A stretch of 64,000 nucleotides of DNA from Bradyrhizobium sp. WBAH42 (GCF_024585265.1 NZ_CP036533.1:4907001-4971000); one strand, 5' to 3'. Counted from the stretch's first letter, positions 10,471 to 18,281 are shown. A program made the numbers and translations. Notes: a model not told the origin generated them from the letters alone.

Positions 10471-10631
10471 CGGTTCAAGGTCTCAGTTTGACCCTTAGCG
10501 GTCATGGCGCAACGCAGAATAGAGGGTTGCCGCGCTCGACTGCGCCTCCAACACCCGGGACTCCCATGCCGCGATGTGGTAATGCTTCGACCTTGGATTT
10601 AGCGTGGTCCTGAGCCTCTTTGGAGGGCTGC

Positions 10632-11639
10632 ATGAGACGGCGCGATTTCATCAGTCTTCTTGGCGGTGCGGCGGTGGCATGGCCGCTCGCTGCGGCGGCA
10701 CAGCAGAGCACCAATAAGAAACGTCTTGCCATCTTCAGCCCATCAGAGCCAAGCGCGGACTTGCATGAGAATAGCGAAAGCAAATTTTCTCGAACCTTAT
10801 TCGCCGAGCTTCGGCGGTTGGGGCAGATCGAGGGAAAAAACGTCAAGGTCGAACGTTACGGCCGGGAGCAAAACACGTCCGGCCCCGAAGCCTTGGCGAC
10901 AGAAATCGTTCGAAGCGACCCGGATGTCATCTGGGTTGTTGGCCCGGGCGCTGTCATCTTCAAAAAGCTAACATCGCGTATTCCCATCGTAGCGATAACT
11001 GGTGACCCCGTTAAGCAAGGGATCGCCGACAGTCTGGCTCATCCGGGCGGCAATTTCACGGGAGTTAGCGTCGACGCCGGTCCATCCCTTTATGGAAAAC
11101 GGATCGCACTGCTGCGCGAGATGTTTCCAACGATGTCGAAACTTGGCTGTCTCATTCTTGGATTGCAATGGAATGGACCAATTACAGGTCCCGCAATCCG
11201 CGCGGCGGCCGAAACGACAGGCCTCCCTCTCGCGGTGTCTTTGCTAGAAATCGGTACCAGCGAAGCAGGCTATCGGGTGGCGGTCGAAAGCATCTCCCGC
11301 GAAGGTGCAGATGCGGTCATGGTCGTCGAGTCGCCTGAGCTCTTTCAAAACGCCGCTCTGATCGCCAAGTTGGTCGGCGAGGCGAAGCTTCCGACGATTT
11401 TTACACATCCTGAAGCCGTCGAAGCTGGGGGCTTAATGGCCTACTCCTTCGACCTGATCGAATTGTATAAGCGCGCCGCCAACACTATCGACGCAATTCT
11501 CCGAGGAGCAAACCCCGGCGACATCCCGATCTACCAAGTAACCAAACACGAGTTGTCCATCAACCTCAAGACAGCCAAGCAGCTGGGGCTTTCCGTACCT
11601 CCTGCGCTCCTCGCGAGCGCCGATAAGGTAATTGAGTGA
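10632..11639 (+). CDS. ABC transporter substrate-binding protein (ABC_sub_bind family), Tat-exported
   Basis: Periplasmic solute-binding protein of the PF04392-like family. The N-terminus MRRRDFISLLGGAAVAWPLAAAAQQ-type leader has the Tat-like RRRDF followed by a hydrophobic stretch and an A-A-A cleavage zone. The mature part has the alternating Rossmann-like pattern of this family (LFAELRRLGQIEGKNVKVER, PIVAITGDPVKQGIADSLAHPGGN). About 335 residues, the usual length. RBS GGAGG (10622-10626) sits just before ATG 10632, which decides the start over upstream TTG codons. No permease or ATPase is adjacent, as is usual for the many lone copies in Bradyrhizobium-like genomes. Ligand unknown. Confidence 0.88.
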   Translation: MRRRDFISLLGGAAVAWPLAAAAQQSTNKKRLAIFSPSEPSADLHENSESKFSRTLFAELRRLGQIEGKNVKVERYGREQNTSGPEALATEIVRSDPDVIWVVGPGAVIFKKLTSRIPIVAITGDPVKQGIADSLAHPGGNFTGVSVDAGPSLYGKRIALLREMFPTMSKLGCLILGLQWNGPITGPAIRAAAETTGLPLAVSLLEIGTSEAGYRVAVESISREGADAVMVVESPELFQNAALIAKLVGEAKLPTIFTHPEAVEAGGLMAYSFDLIELYKRAANTIDAILRGANPGDIPIYQVTKHELSINLKTAKQLGLSVPPALLASADKVIE

Positions 11640-11755
11640 ACAAGCAAACGTCCGCTTCTGGCCCTTCTCGGACCTCACGCATTGTCTGCTTTCGCGCCGC
11701 TATCGGGAGGTAAGCGGACATAGCGGATCTTGTAAGTAGATTCGCTAAGCATCGT

Positions 11756-11793
11756 TTGACACGTCGGGCAAAACACCGGCAGAATGGTATCAT
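11756..11793 (+). repeat. Dispersed promoter-like repeat, copy A
   Basis: A 38-base segment starting TTGACACGTCGGGCA matches 15048-15085 at 34 of 38 positions. It lies at the 3' end of the minus-strand SRAP gene and has no obvious gene downstream on the plus strand. It begins with a TTGAC(A/C) hexamer resembling a -35 box. Confidence 0.6.
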
Positions 11794-11798
11794 TGGCG

Positions 11799-12461
11799 CT
11801 AGGCGATCACGTCTTCCTTTTCAGCCCCTCGCGCCACGATTTTCAATATGTTGTCTCCAAGCGGCCGCTGCAACGCCTTGGCTTCATCCCAAGGGGCTCG
11901 CAGCCACACGTCCCATTCTTCCGCGCTCGTCAGGATTACAGGCATGGCCTTGGGATGGATCGGTTCAACGACCGCGTTCGGGCTCGTCGTGAGAAACCCA
12001 TAGACCTGATGCGGCCCCGGAACGGGTTTGGACTTCGTGCCTCGCTCGCCGTTGAACGTTGTCCAGATGCCGGCGAACGCGTAAAGGGGGCGCGCCTCTG
12101 CAAGCGCGAACCAGACAACGTCCTTCTTCTTCGTCTCCGGGTTCGGCTCGGGCGCATACTCGGCAAAGCTATTGGCGGGCACGAGGCAGCGGTGCTCGGG
12201 CTTGAGCCAGGCACGCCAATGCGGCGACGAGGTGTTGCGGATGTTGGTGACGGGCGGCCCGCCAGTGCGAGGCGGCGGCGGCATGCCCCAGCGCATCATC
12301 ACCAGCTCGCGTTCGCCGGCGCCCGCTTCGCGGATGACCGGGGCCGGGTAATCCGGAAAGACGCCGGGCATCGGCGGCAAGTTGCCTTCGTAGCGACGAA
12401 CGATGCGGAAGAGGTCGGCGATGGCCGCCTGATTGGTGGTTATCGAATATAGATTGCACAT
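11799..12461 (-). CDS. SOS response-associated peptidase (SRAP/YedK/HMCES family)
   Basis: SRAP proteins form a thiazolidine DNA-protein crosslink with abasic sites in single-stranded DNA through Cys2, shielding the lesion. The sequence begins MCNLYS, so Cys2 becomes the N-terminus after Met removal. Other conserved residues are in place: N73 in [10 protein letters not shown]101 in NSFAEYA and H169 in [10 protein letters not shown]. At 220 residues the length is typical. It lies 15 bases downstream of the zinc-ribbon gene on the same strand, so they are probably co-transcribed. An ATP-dependent ligase follows nearby, which fits a DNA-damage role. Confidence 0.95.
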   Translation of the reverse strand: MCNLYSITTNQAAIADLFRIVRRYEGNLPPMPGVFPDYPAPVIREAGAGERELVMMRWGMPPPPRTGGPPVTNIRNTSSPHWRAWLKPEHRCLVPANSFAEYAPEPNPETKKKDVVWFALAEARPLYAFAGIWTTFNGERGTKSKPVPGPHQVYGFLTTSPNAVVEPIHPKAMPVILTSAEEWDVWLRAPWDEAKALQRPLGDNILKIVARGAEKEDVIA

Positions 12462-12476
12462 GGGTGATTTTGTCTC

Positions 12477-12890
12477 TTATCGCTCGCCCGGCCACCAGGT
12501 CGTAGGCGGTTGGCTGGCTGATATCTTTGTCGGCCGCAGCGCCACAAGCTCGCTGCGCTTGTAGGGACGCCCCCGCAGCTGCGAGCAATCCTTGCAGCGC
12601 ATGTAGCGTTCGAGCTCGTGGATCGGAGTCGTTTTTGGCCGCCGAATGATTTCGAGCGCTATGGTCTGATTGGTATCGCAGCCATGACAGCGGACCTCGA
12701 GGTATGGATATCCTCCGTTGATCGCATCGCCGATCGTCGGCGAGGGCTGCGCCGGTCCCTTGTAACCGAGCATGCGGCTGTTCCAGGCCACGCAGGCGAG
12801 CTTGTCAGCTTCCTTGCGCGCCTCCCTGGCGCGCTCGGCTGACATCTTGATCTGAGTGCCGAAGAGATATTGGCGCGACTTCGTGGACAT
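12477..12890 (-). CDS. Zinc-ribbon protein of unknown function, paired with SRAP
   Basis: About 137 residues from MSTKSRQYLFG. Two C-x-x-C pairs are visible, CHGC and CKDC, about 37 residues apart, giving a likely four-cysteine zinc ribbon. The N-terminal half is a charged helix (MSAERAREARKEADKLA). No signal peptide or membrane segment. The first ATG is at 12888-12890; a TTG start at 12914 would add eight residues. The gene ends 15 bases before SRAP on the same strand, so the two probably form an operon. A nucleic-acid-binding partner of SRAP is inference only. Confidence 0.75.
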   Translation of the reverse strand: MSTKSRQYLFGTQIKMSAERAREARKEADKLACVAWNSRMLGYKGPAQPSPTIGDAINGGYPYLEVRCHGCDTNQTIALEIIRRPKTTPIHELERYMRCKDCSQLRGRPYKRSELVALRPTKISASQPPTTWWPGER

Positions 12891-13008
12891 GCGGTCATCA
12901 AAGGCATGAGCCAACAGGGTTTGGCAAATTATCGATTCCTGGTAGGCGAGGGAGCCAGCGAGCTACTGCCTCTCGTGGCTGTGGAAAACCATGCCTGGCT
13001 ATTCTCGG

Positions 13009-13932
13009 TCATAGGTCCTCTCGCAATCCCTTGAAGAATGGATGCCGCACCTTTCCCTCGGCGGACTTGGCGCGGTACTCGATTTCCGCGAGGAGCTTTG
13101 GCTCAACCCAGATGCCCTTGTGCGCGATACGCTTGGCGTAAGGCTGCGTCTTGCGCCGCAGTGGCTCCAGGCGCTTGCGCAGTTCGGCTGCTGATGTCTT
13201 GTCGAAGCCATGGTCAACCTTGCCGGCGTAGATGAGGTCATCGCCCTTGCGGCGGCCGAGATAGACGCCGTCCCACTTGCCTTCATCAAGCGCGAAGCCG
13301 GTGATGGTCAATGTCTCACGCTGCGCGCAGGTCGTCTTGACCCAATTGTTGCCGCGGCCAGAGTTGTAGACACTGTCGCGAACCTTGGAGACCACGCCCT
13401 CCAGCCCAACCTTGCAGGCATGGGCAAACATCTGGCGGCCGTCCATGTCAAAACTCTCGCTGAACTGCACGTCGGTGCCGGCGATGATCTTCTTCAGTTC
13501 GGCCTTGCGCTGAACCAGCGGGAGACTGCGGAGGTCTCGTCCGTTGAGATAGAGCAGGTCGAAAACTACGAGCACGAGTTTCGAGGACGTGCCCTTGAGC
13601 TCATTCTGAAGCACCGAGAAATCGGTCGTACCGTCAGCGGCCGGAACGACAATCTCTCCGTCGATGATCGCCGAGCCAGCCTTGATGTGCCACGCGTCCT
13701 CGGCGACCTTCTTGAAGCGCCGTGTCCAATCGTGCCCACGGCGGGTGTAGATGGTTACGGCCTCGTTCGCCAAATGCACCTGGACGCGATAGCCGTCAAA
13801 CTTGATTTCGTGAATCCACCGTTCTCCGGAGGGCACCCTCGGGACAGAGGATGCCAAGGCCGGTTCAATAAAATCTGGGAAGGGCGCCTTGACGCCGATC
13901 GCCGGTGCACGTCGCTGACGCTGAGACGCCAC
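13009..13932 (-). CDS. ATP-dependent DNA ligase (LigD ligase-domain type)
   Basis: Joins nicks or double-strand ends using ATP, via a lysyl-AMP intermediate. Motif I is HEIKFDGYRVQ with the nucleotidyl lysine at K44. Further ligase motifs are IIDGEIVVP (III), FDLLYLNGRDLR (IIIa), LEGVVSKVRDS (IV) and NNWVKTT (V). The C-terminal third (ITGFALDEGKWDGVYLG onward) is the OB-fold. It has no polymerase or nuclease domain, so it corresponds to the ligase module of LigD on its own (307 aa). No Ku gene is in the window. The gene lies about 120 bases beyond the SRAP/zinc-ribbon pair on the same strand. Confidence 0.93.
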   Translation of the reverse strand: MASQRQRRAPAIGVKAPFPDFIEPALASSVPRVPSGERWIHEIKFDGYRVQVHLANEAVTIYTRRGHDWTRRFKKVAEDAWHIKAGSAIIDGEIVVPAADGTTDFSVLQNELKGTSSKLVLVVFDLLYLNGRDLRSLPLVQRKAELKKIIAGTDVQFSESFDMDGRQMFAHACKVGLEGVVSKVRDSVYNSGRGNNWVKTTCAQRETLTITGFALDEGKWDGVYLGRRKGDDLIYAGKVDHGFDKTSAAELRKRLEPLRRKTQPYAKRIAHKGIWVEPKLLAEIEYRAKSAEGKVRHPFFKGLREDL

Positions 13933-14068
13933 TTACAACTCCACGCAACCAACTCATTTGATTCGAATCCTTTTGCGGGGATTCGTTCCGGCCTGGCGGC
14001 GCGACTAAACGAGACGCAAGGGAACCAACGGAATCTCAATGCGTTTTCGAAAAGCATGGAGGTGCAGC

Positions 14069-14257
14069 ATGGCTAAGGCGAAGAAGCAGACCGCTCGCGG
14101 TCGCAAGCAGGACCGCGCGCGCGTGGCGGGCGGGCAGGATCACGAGGTGCGCTACGAAGCGAAGAAGACTCGCCGGTCGGCTTCGGCGGTGAAGAAGGCG
14201 GTCAAGAAGGTGGGCAGCAGTCGGAAGAAGGTGGAGCGGAAGCCGAAGCGGGGCTAA
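14069..14257 (+). CDS. DUF3606-like small basic protein
   Basis: 62 residues, very basic. The middle part (QDRARVAGGQDHEVRYEAKK ... AVKKAVKKVGSSRKKVE) fits the DUF3606 pattern R-x-x-V-x-x-x-x-x-x-E-V-x-Y-x-x-K...V-x-x-V-G. These proteins are common, of unknown function, and often near stress genes in rhizobia. Strong RBS GGAGG (14058-14062) is six bases before ATG 14069, which sets the start. Confidence 0.75.
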   Translation: MAKAKKQTARGRKQDRARVAGGQDHEVRYEAKKTRRSASAVKKAVKKVGSSRKKVERKPKRG

Positions 14258-14312
14258 GTGGGAACAGCGAATGAACTGATCGCCGCTCCAGCAAGGGCCC
14301 CAAGCGCCACCT

Positions 14313-14897
14313 TCAGGGCTGTATAGGAGGCAACGGTGGCCATGATGGAATGTCTAGCTTGAGCTGCTCCTTCACTGAATGAGCAAGTTTTGCCACGCGG
14401 TCGCTTAATTCAACAATGCGATCTGCCGTAGAACAGATCTCATTGACGGTCTGTTTGCTGGCAGGCTTTGATCGCTCTTTGAAAATTGGATCGGAGGTCG
14501 TGCCCAGCGGAGCTAGGCTCCATTGATCAATGCTGAGAATAGTCTCACCGTCTTCGGCGGTCCGATATCTAGCATGACAGTAATAGTTGCGTACGGCAGT
14601 CAGAGCATCAAACAGTTGCAAACACTTCAGAATCTCGTTCTTTGTTTGATCATCCACGCCATCTTCATATCTCACCAGGTGGTGCAGCATCGTTAGGCGC
14701 CGACGAGTGCTTAGTACAGAAGCCCACGTAACATCAGCATTGCCATTTGATCGACCACCCAGGCAGAAGTAGATTGCGTAAAAGCACGTCTCGCAGTTCG
14801 CCCAGACCGCGATCAGTTTTCCTATGCTGATCAGGATTTGGCAGGTGAGGTCAAGGCCGGGCGGCAAAAGCGAATAAGTTGATTGATGCGACGGCAT
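14313..14897 (-). CDS. Hypothetical HEPN-like protein
   Basis: About 194 residues from MPSHQSTYS (ATG 14895-14897; an upstream ATG at 14921 would add eight). The protein looks all-helical. A first helix has the pattern LISIGKLIAVWANCETCFYAIYF split over two halves, then RRRLTMLHHLV, and later FDALTAVRNYYCHARY. The R-N-x-x-x-H of RNYYCH matches the R-x(4-6)-H active-site signature of HEPN ribonucleases. Assignment to HEPN is by motif and helix layout only. Codon use is AT-richer than in core genes, consistent with transfer. No antitoxin-like partner is adjacent, so a toxin role is unproven. Confidence 0.55.
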   Translation of the reverse strand: MPSHQSTYSLLPPGLDLTCQILISIGKLIAVWANCETCFYAIYFCLGGRSNGNADVTWASVLSTRRRLTMLHHLVRYEDGVDDQTKNEILKCLQLFDALTAVRNYYCHARYRTAEDGETILSIDQWSLAPLGTTSDPIFKERSKPASKQTVNEICSTADRIVELSDRVAKLAHSVKEQLKLDIPSWPPLPPIQP

Positions 14898-15047
14898 AAG
14901 ACAGCTCTTGAAAAGTAGCATTTAGCATCGCCCCCGACGAGCGCAGGGCGAAGTCAAATACAATGGGCTTCGATAATTCTCACTTGCCGGCCGGTTATGC
15001 AAGCCGGCCGCACTGAAGCAAGAAGTCGCTTGCAAGATCCGACTAGC

Positions 15048-15144
15048 TTGACCCGTCGGGCAAAACACTGGCAGAATAGCATCATCGAGACGAGTTTGTT
15101 TGCACCCGCGCCGGTTCTCCCGCCGCGGGTTTTTTGCGTCTCGA
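15048..15144 (+). ncRNA. Candidate small RNA or attenuator leader: promoter-like repeat plus terminator hairpin
   Basis: The segment opens with repeat copy B (15048-15085; TTGACCCGTCGGGCA...). A hairpin follows: ACCCGCG (15104-15110) pairs with CGCGGGT (15124-15130), ending in a run of T (15130-15135). An outer pair, TCGAGACG (15085-15092) with CGTCTCGA (15137-15144), encloses it. A TTGACC hexamer upstream and an intrinsic terminator about 50 bases later would give a short RNA. Alternatively it is a termination leader for the gene pair that starts at 15184. Expression is not shown. Confidence 0.45.
15104..15135 (+). terminator. Intrinsic terminator within the 15048-15144 element
   Basis: Seven-base perfect stem ACCCGCG/CGCGGGT with a 13-base interior that can add a GG/CC pair, followed by six T residues. 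No plus-strand gene ends just upstream, which points to a short RNA or attenuation. Confidence 0.65.
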
Positions 15145-15183
15145 TCCAAGATGATCGGAGTAAATTTCAGACGGATTTTCCAA

Positions 15184-15624
15184 ATGACTGAAGTGGTGAA
15201 CTACAACCTTCTTTCCCAGAATGCTCTCGCGAGGGCGGCGGCCCGCCGCGCTCTAAAGCAGCGCACGCTAACCGAGATCAAATCCTTGGCGCGAACGCAC
15301 ACGAATGTCGCCATCAAGACCCTCGTGCAGATCGTGCGCAACAAGGACGCTCCCGCCCATGCCCGTGTGATGGCTGCCAACGCCATTCTCGATCGGGGAT
15401 GGGGCAAGCCGTTGCAGCCGATTGCGAGCGAAGACGAGAACCCCATAAGGTTCGTGCACCGCATCGAACGGGTGATCGTGCATCCCGGCGACGACGTGAC
15501 GATGGAGGCACATATCGAGGAGAGCGTGCGAGCACCGATCAGTGTGCTTGGCAGCCTCGGCGGGGTGCGCGATGAGGATGCCGATTATGAAGAGCTTTGG
15601 CTGGAGTCGCAGGAGCAGGCATGA
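15184..15624 (+). CDS. Phage-like small protein (terminase small subunit-type helical repeat)
   Basis: 146 residues from MTEVVNYNLL; an in-frame ATG at 15151 would add 11 residues, and neither has a strong RBS. The central part (EIKSLARTHTNVAIKTLVQI ... ARVMAANAILDRGWGKPLQP) has the pattern 'A-x-x-x-L-x-x-I-x-x-x-x-x-A-P-x-x-A-R-V-x-A-A-x-A-I-L-D-R-G-x-G-K-P' seen in proteins encoded near phage terminases and in small terminase-like subunits. That likeness is from memory. The C-terminus is acidic. It overlaps the next gene by four bases (ATGA), so the two are translationally coupled. No other phage structural genes are present, so this looks like a remnant or a free-standing pair. Confidence 0.65.
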   Translation: MTEVVNYNLLSQNALARAAARRALKQRTLTEIKSLARTHTNVAIKTLVQIVRNKDAPAHARVMAANAILDRGWGKPLQPIASEDENPIRFVHRIERVIVHPGDDVTMEAHIEESVRAPISVLGSLGGVRDEDADYEELWLESQEQA

Positions 15625-15821
15625 GCGATATACTTCAGCAGTTGCTTCAAACGCGGGTTGAACCAGGGCCGAAACCCGAATGGCCGCGATGGATCGCCGA
15701 CGCACTTGCTTACAAGCCTGAGAGTCCGGCGCTGGTGGACGCCTCGCCAACCAAGCCGGTCTCACCGGAGGCCGAGGATCAGCGCAATATTCGGCGATTG
15801 ACCCGCGTATCGAACTCTTGA
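15621..15821 (+). CDS. Small hypothetical protein coupled to the phage-like gene
   Basis: 66 residues from MSDILQQLLQ, start overlapping the previous stop (ATGA at 15621-15624). Proline-rich, without signal peptide or membrane segment: GPKPEWPRWIADALAYKPES. A strong intrinsic terminator begins six bases after the stop codon, which supports this being the last real gene of a two-gene transcript. Function not recognised. Confidence 0.65.
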   Translation: MSDILQQLLQTRVEPGPKPEWPRWIADALAYKPESPALVDASPTKPVSPEAEDQRNIRRLTRVSNS

Positions 15822-15826
15822 AGCTC

Positions 15827-15851
15827 AAGCCCGCGGGATACCGCGGGCTTT
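15827..15851 (+). terminator. Intrinsic terminator of the phage-like gene pair
   Basis: Perfect ten-base stem AAGCCCGCGG (15827-15836) with CCGCGGGCTT (15841-15850), loop GATA, ending in TTT. It follows the stop codon at 15821 directly. Confidence 0.85.
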
Positions 15852-15933
15852 AGACTGCCGATGTCGGCTGCTGGGGTCCGAGTGGACATGTTCTAAGGGC
15901 CAGAGCATTTCGGCGTCTGACCCGAGGCGGCCC

Positions 15934-16257
15934 TCAATCTAGATAATCGACGGCTTGTCCCGGCAAGACGTACCCGTACACGCGGAAGCCATCACCGGTT
16001 TCCACTGCGGGCAGATGGATCTTTTTGAGGGCGCTTCCAACCTGTTGGCGGTGAGGCTGGTCGGTCGCGAAAATATCGACATACCGAATGTCGTCGTATC
16101 CGCCTTCTTGGAAGTGATAGAACCATTCGGCGTCCGGATTTGAGTAATATCCGTTGACCCTCATAATTCGATAGATTGTTGCCGATCCAATAGCGTACAT
16201 GGCATCCCGCAATTCTCTCCACTTTGTATCGTTCATTACAGGATGAAGTTCAGCCAC
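15934..16257 (-). CDS. DUF6678-like protein
   Basis: 107 residues. The sequence MNDTKWRELRDAMY, then EWFYHFQEGGYDDIRYVDI, and the C-terminal GFRVYGYVLPGQAVDYLD match the layout I associate with DUF6678. These are soluble orphan proteins with no signal peptide. ATG at 16255-16257; a second ATG in MNDTKW is an alternative. Such single-domain proteins are frequent among immunity-like genes outside core loci, but no toxin neighbour is seen here. Family call is from memory of its pattern. Confidence 0.6.
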   Translation of the reverse strand: MAELHPVMNDTKWRELRDAMYAIGSATIYRIMRVNGYYSNPDAEWFYHFQEGGYDDIRYVDIFATDQPHRQQVGSALKKIHLPAVETGDGFRVYGYVLPGQAVDYLD

Positions 16258-16327
16258 TCTTATCTCCGGTAGGTTCGCCTCGTCAGCAGCCTAACCTTCA
16301 TATCAGGACATTGCGCTTTCGGTGAGA

Positions 16328-16624
16328 TCATTCATAGAATGCTCCCGCGACAATGATCTTCGCTGCACGACGCCAGATATCAGGCGCCTTTGCCTCAAGA
16401 CCGGACGTGTCCTGCGTCGCTTCGGCCCAGGCCGCCGCAGCTTCCAAAAAAGCCTCTATCGAACCATTTTCCCAGCCGTTAGCTCCGGGTCCGTATGGCG
16501 AGCTTGGGGCCGCCAATTCCTTCTGCTGCTCATCCCCCCGATCGAATGCCATTTTTCGCAGAAGTCGAATGAAACCCTGCTCGTCAGAAACGGCATCAGC
16601 TATCGACATCAAATCCTGAATCAC
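16328..16624 (-). CDS. DUF7660-like protein
   Basis: 98 residues. The blocks SSPYGPGANGWENGSIEAFL, EAAAAWAEAT and WRRAAKIIVAGAFYE match the pattern of DUF7660 proteins (typically ...NPSSPYGxxxxGWEN-x-x-I-x-x-F-L-E-A...W-x-x-x-A-x-I-L-x-A-G-x-x-Y-E). Soluble, function unknown, often seen singly or in tandem in accessory DNA. It is on the same strand as the DUF6678-like gene, 70 bases upstream of it, so the two may be co-transcribed. Confidence 0.65.
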   Translation of the reverse strand: MIQDLMSIADAVSDEQGFIRLLRKMAFDRGDEQQKELAAPSSPYGPGANGWENGSIEAFLEAAAAWAEATQDTSGLEAKAPDIWRRAAKIIVAGAFYE

Positions 16625-16814
16625 TGGTCCTCCGAACTATCGAAATTTCGTCGAAGGTTATCACGACAGGCCGCAACGTCGCCTTATGGCCCATGGCTGC
16701 CGCGTCCCGCGGCCGAGGATATGTCGGCTATCAGGGGCAGACCCGACTATCTCAAACGTCATCACCGGAGAGGTCGGCCACCAGCGGAGTCAGTAAACAA
16801 CCGGCCGCGCGGAC

Positions 16815-18170
16815 CTAGCCCGCGCTGAGCCGCACGCCGGCGCGCAGGAATTTCTGCGGATCGACCGCTTCGCCTTCGATGCGGGTCTCGTAGTGCAGGT
16901 GCGGACCGGTGGAGCGGCCGGTCGAGCCGACGAGGCCGATGACCTGGCCGATCTTCACGACCTCGCCGACCTTGACGTTGATCTCGGAGAGATGGCCGTA
17001 GCGGGTCGAAAGCCCGTTGCCGTGATCGACCTCGACCATGCGGCCATAGCCGCCGGACCAGCCGGCGGAAACCACCTTGCCGTAGGCGGTGACGCGGACG
17101 GGGTCACCGCTGGCGGCGCGGAAATCGAGGCCGGTGTGCATCGCGGGCCGACCCAGGAAAGGATCGCTGCGCACACCGAAGCCCGAGGTGAACTCGACCT
17201 CGCCGATGACGGGCTTGCGGTAGGGCACCAGCGCCAGCGTGCGGTTGAGACGGTCCATCTCGGCGCGCGTGGTGTGGATGCGATAGAGCTGCTTCTCGAA
17301 CGGTCCGGCATTCGCCGTCAGCTTGACGGGGACGAACGGTCCGCCCATCGCACTGCGCGGCACGGCGGCTTCGAGATGGGAAAGGTTCAGGCCGAGATCG
17401 CTGACCACGCTGCGCATCCGGCGCATGCGCGAATCCATGCTTTCCTCGACGGCACTGAGCGCCGCAATCTGGCGCCGCTCGACCTGATCAAGCGAGGTCG
17501 TGAGCCGGACCAGCACGTTGTCGAAACCCTGGTTCTTGGCGAACTGGCTGGTTGGCGCCGCCACGACGCTCGGCGCGCGCGATTCGAGGCGGGCTTCGCG
17601 ATCCGGCGGTGCCACGAAGATCACGGTGTCGCTGATCGGCGACGGTTTGGGCGTGCTCGGGCTTGCATCGCTCCGCTGCGGGGCGGCGCGGGGAATCGAG
17701 CCGGTCACGTCGGGCATGGCGCCGAGCGCCGTGGCCCGGGACTCCAGCGCCGTCTGGCGCTTCATGATCTGGTCGAGCTTCTGGTCGAACTGTTCCTGGT
17801 CGAGCAACTGGCGGCTGGTGGTGCGATCGACCTTGGCGCGCAGCTCGGCGATGCGGTCCTCATAGGCGTATTGCATCTCGGCCTGACGGGCGATCAGCCT
17901 CGTGAGGACGTCGTCACGGAACGCGAAATAGGTGGCAGTGGCAGCCGACCACAGCCCAAGCAGCACCACGGTGCCGACCACGATCCAGAACACCACAGGC
18001 CCGAAGCGGACCTGCTTGCCGGCATGAACGATGGTGTAGGCATCGTCGGGGGCGGGCAGGGGAATCGCGGTTGCCGGCGCCGGGACACCCAGGCGACGCT
18101 GGAAGGCCCGTCCGTGGTCGTGGGGATGATGTTGGGGGTACTGCGAGTATTGGGCAGAACTTTTCGACAT
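16815..18170 (-). CDS. M23 family metallopeptidase, membrane-anchored, coiled-coil
   Basis: Peptidoglycan endopeptidase or LytM-type activator in the periplasm. One membrane segment (VVFWIVVGTVVLLGLWSA, about 57-75) follows a cytoplasmic His/Pro-rich tail. A long coiled coil comes next (about 90-150 and 230-270), then the M23 domain (about 330-440). Zinc ligands are visible in MHTGLDF (HxxxD) and in GPHLHYE (HxH). About 451 residues. Start chosen at ATG 18168-18170 (MSKSSAQ); GTG 18176 would add two. All metal ligands are present, so it may be catalytically active rather than a degenerate activator. Confidence 0.92.
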   Translation of the reverse strand: MSKSSAQYSQYPQHHPHDHGRAFQRRLGVPAPATAIPLPAPDDAYTIVHAGKQVRFGPVVFWIVVGTVVLLGLWSAATATYFAFRDDVLTRLIARQAEMQYAYEDRIAELRAKVDRTTSRQLLDQEQFDQKLDQIMKRQTALESRATALGAMPDVTGSIPRAAPQRSDASPSTPKPSPISDTVIFVAPPDREARLESRAPSVVAAPTSQFAKNQGFDNVLVRLTTSLDQVERRQIAALSAVEESMDSRMRRMRSVVSDLGLNLSHLEAAVPRSAMGGPFVPVKLTANAGPFEKQLYRIHTTRAEMDRLNRTLALVPYRKPVIGEVEFTSGFGVRSDPFLGRPAMHTGLDFRAASGDPVRVTAYGKVVSAGWSGGYGRMVEVDHGNGLSTRYGHLSEINVKVGEVVKIGQVIGLVGSTGRSTGPHLHYETRIEGEAVDPQKFLRAGVRLSAG

Positions 18171-18281
18171 CGGCACTCCCGCGCCGGTCGGATGGGTTCC
18201 TTGCGGCTCAATTGCCGCAGCAATCTGGGCCGGTCATGGTTAATTTTCCGCAAATGGGAACGCGCGAATTTAAAGGATTGG

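Noticed and set aside
10377..10613. Short plus-strand frame before the ABC binding-protein gene
   Set aside because: Overlaps the 10-bp tandem repeat, has no RBS and is Pro/Gly-rich in a pattern expected by chance.
13960..13970. GATTCGAATCC resembling a tRNA T-loop
   Set aside because: No acceptor stem, anticodon arm or D-arm can be fitted on either side.
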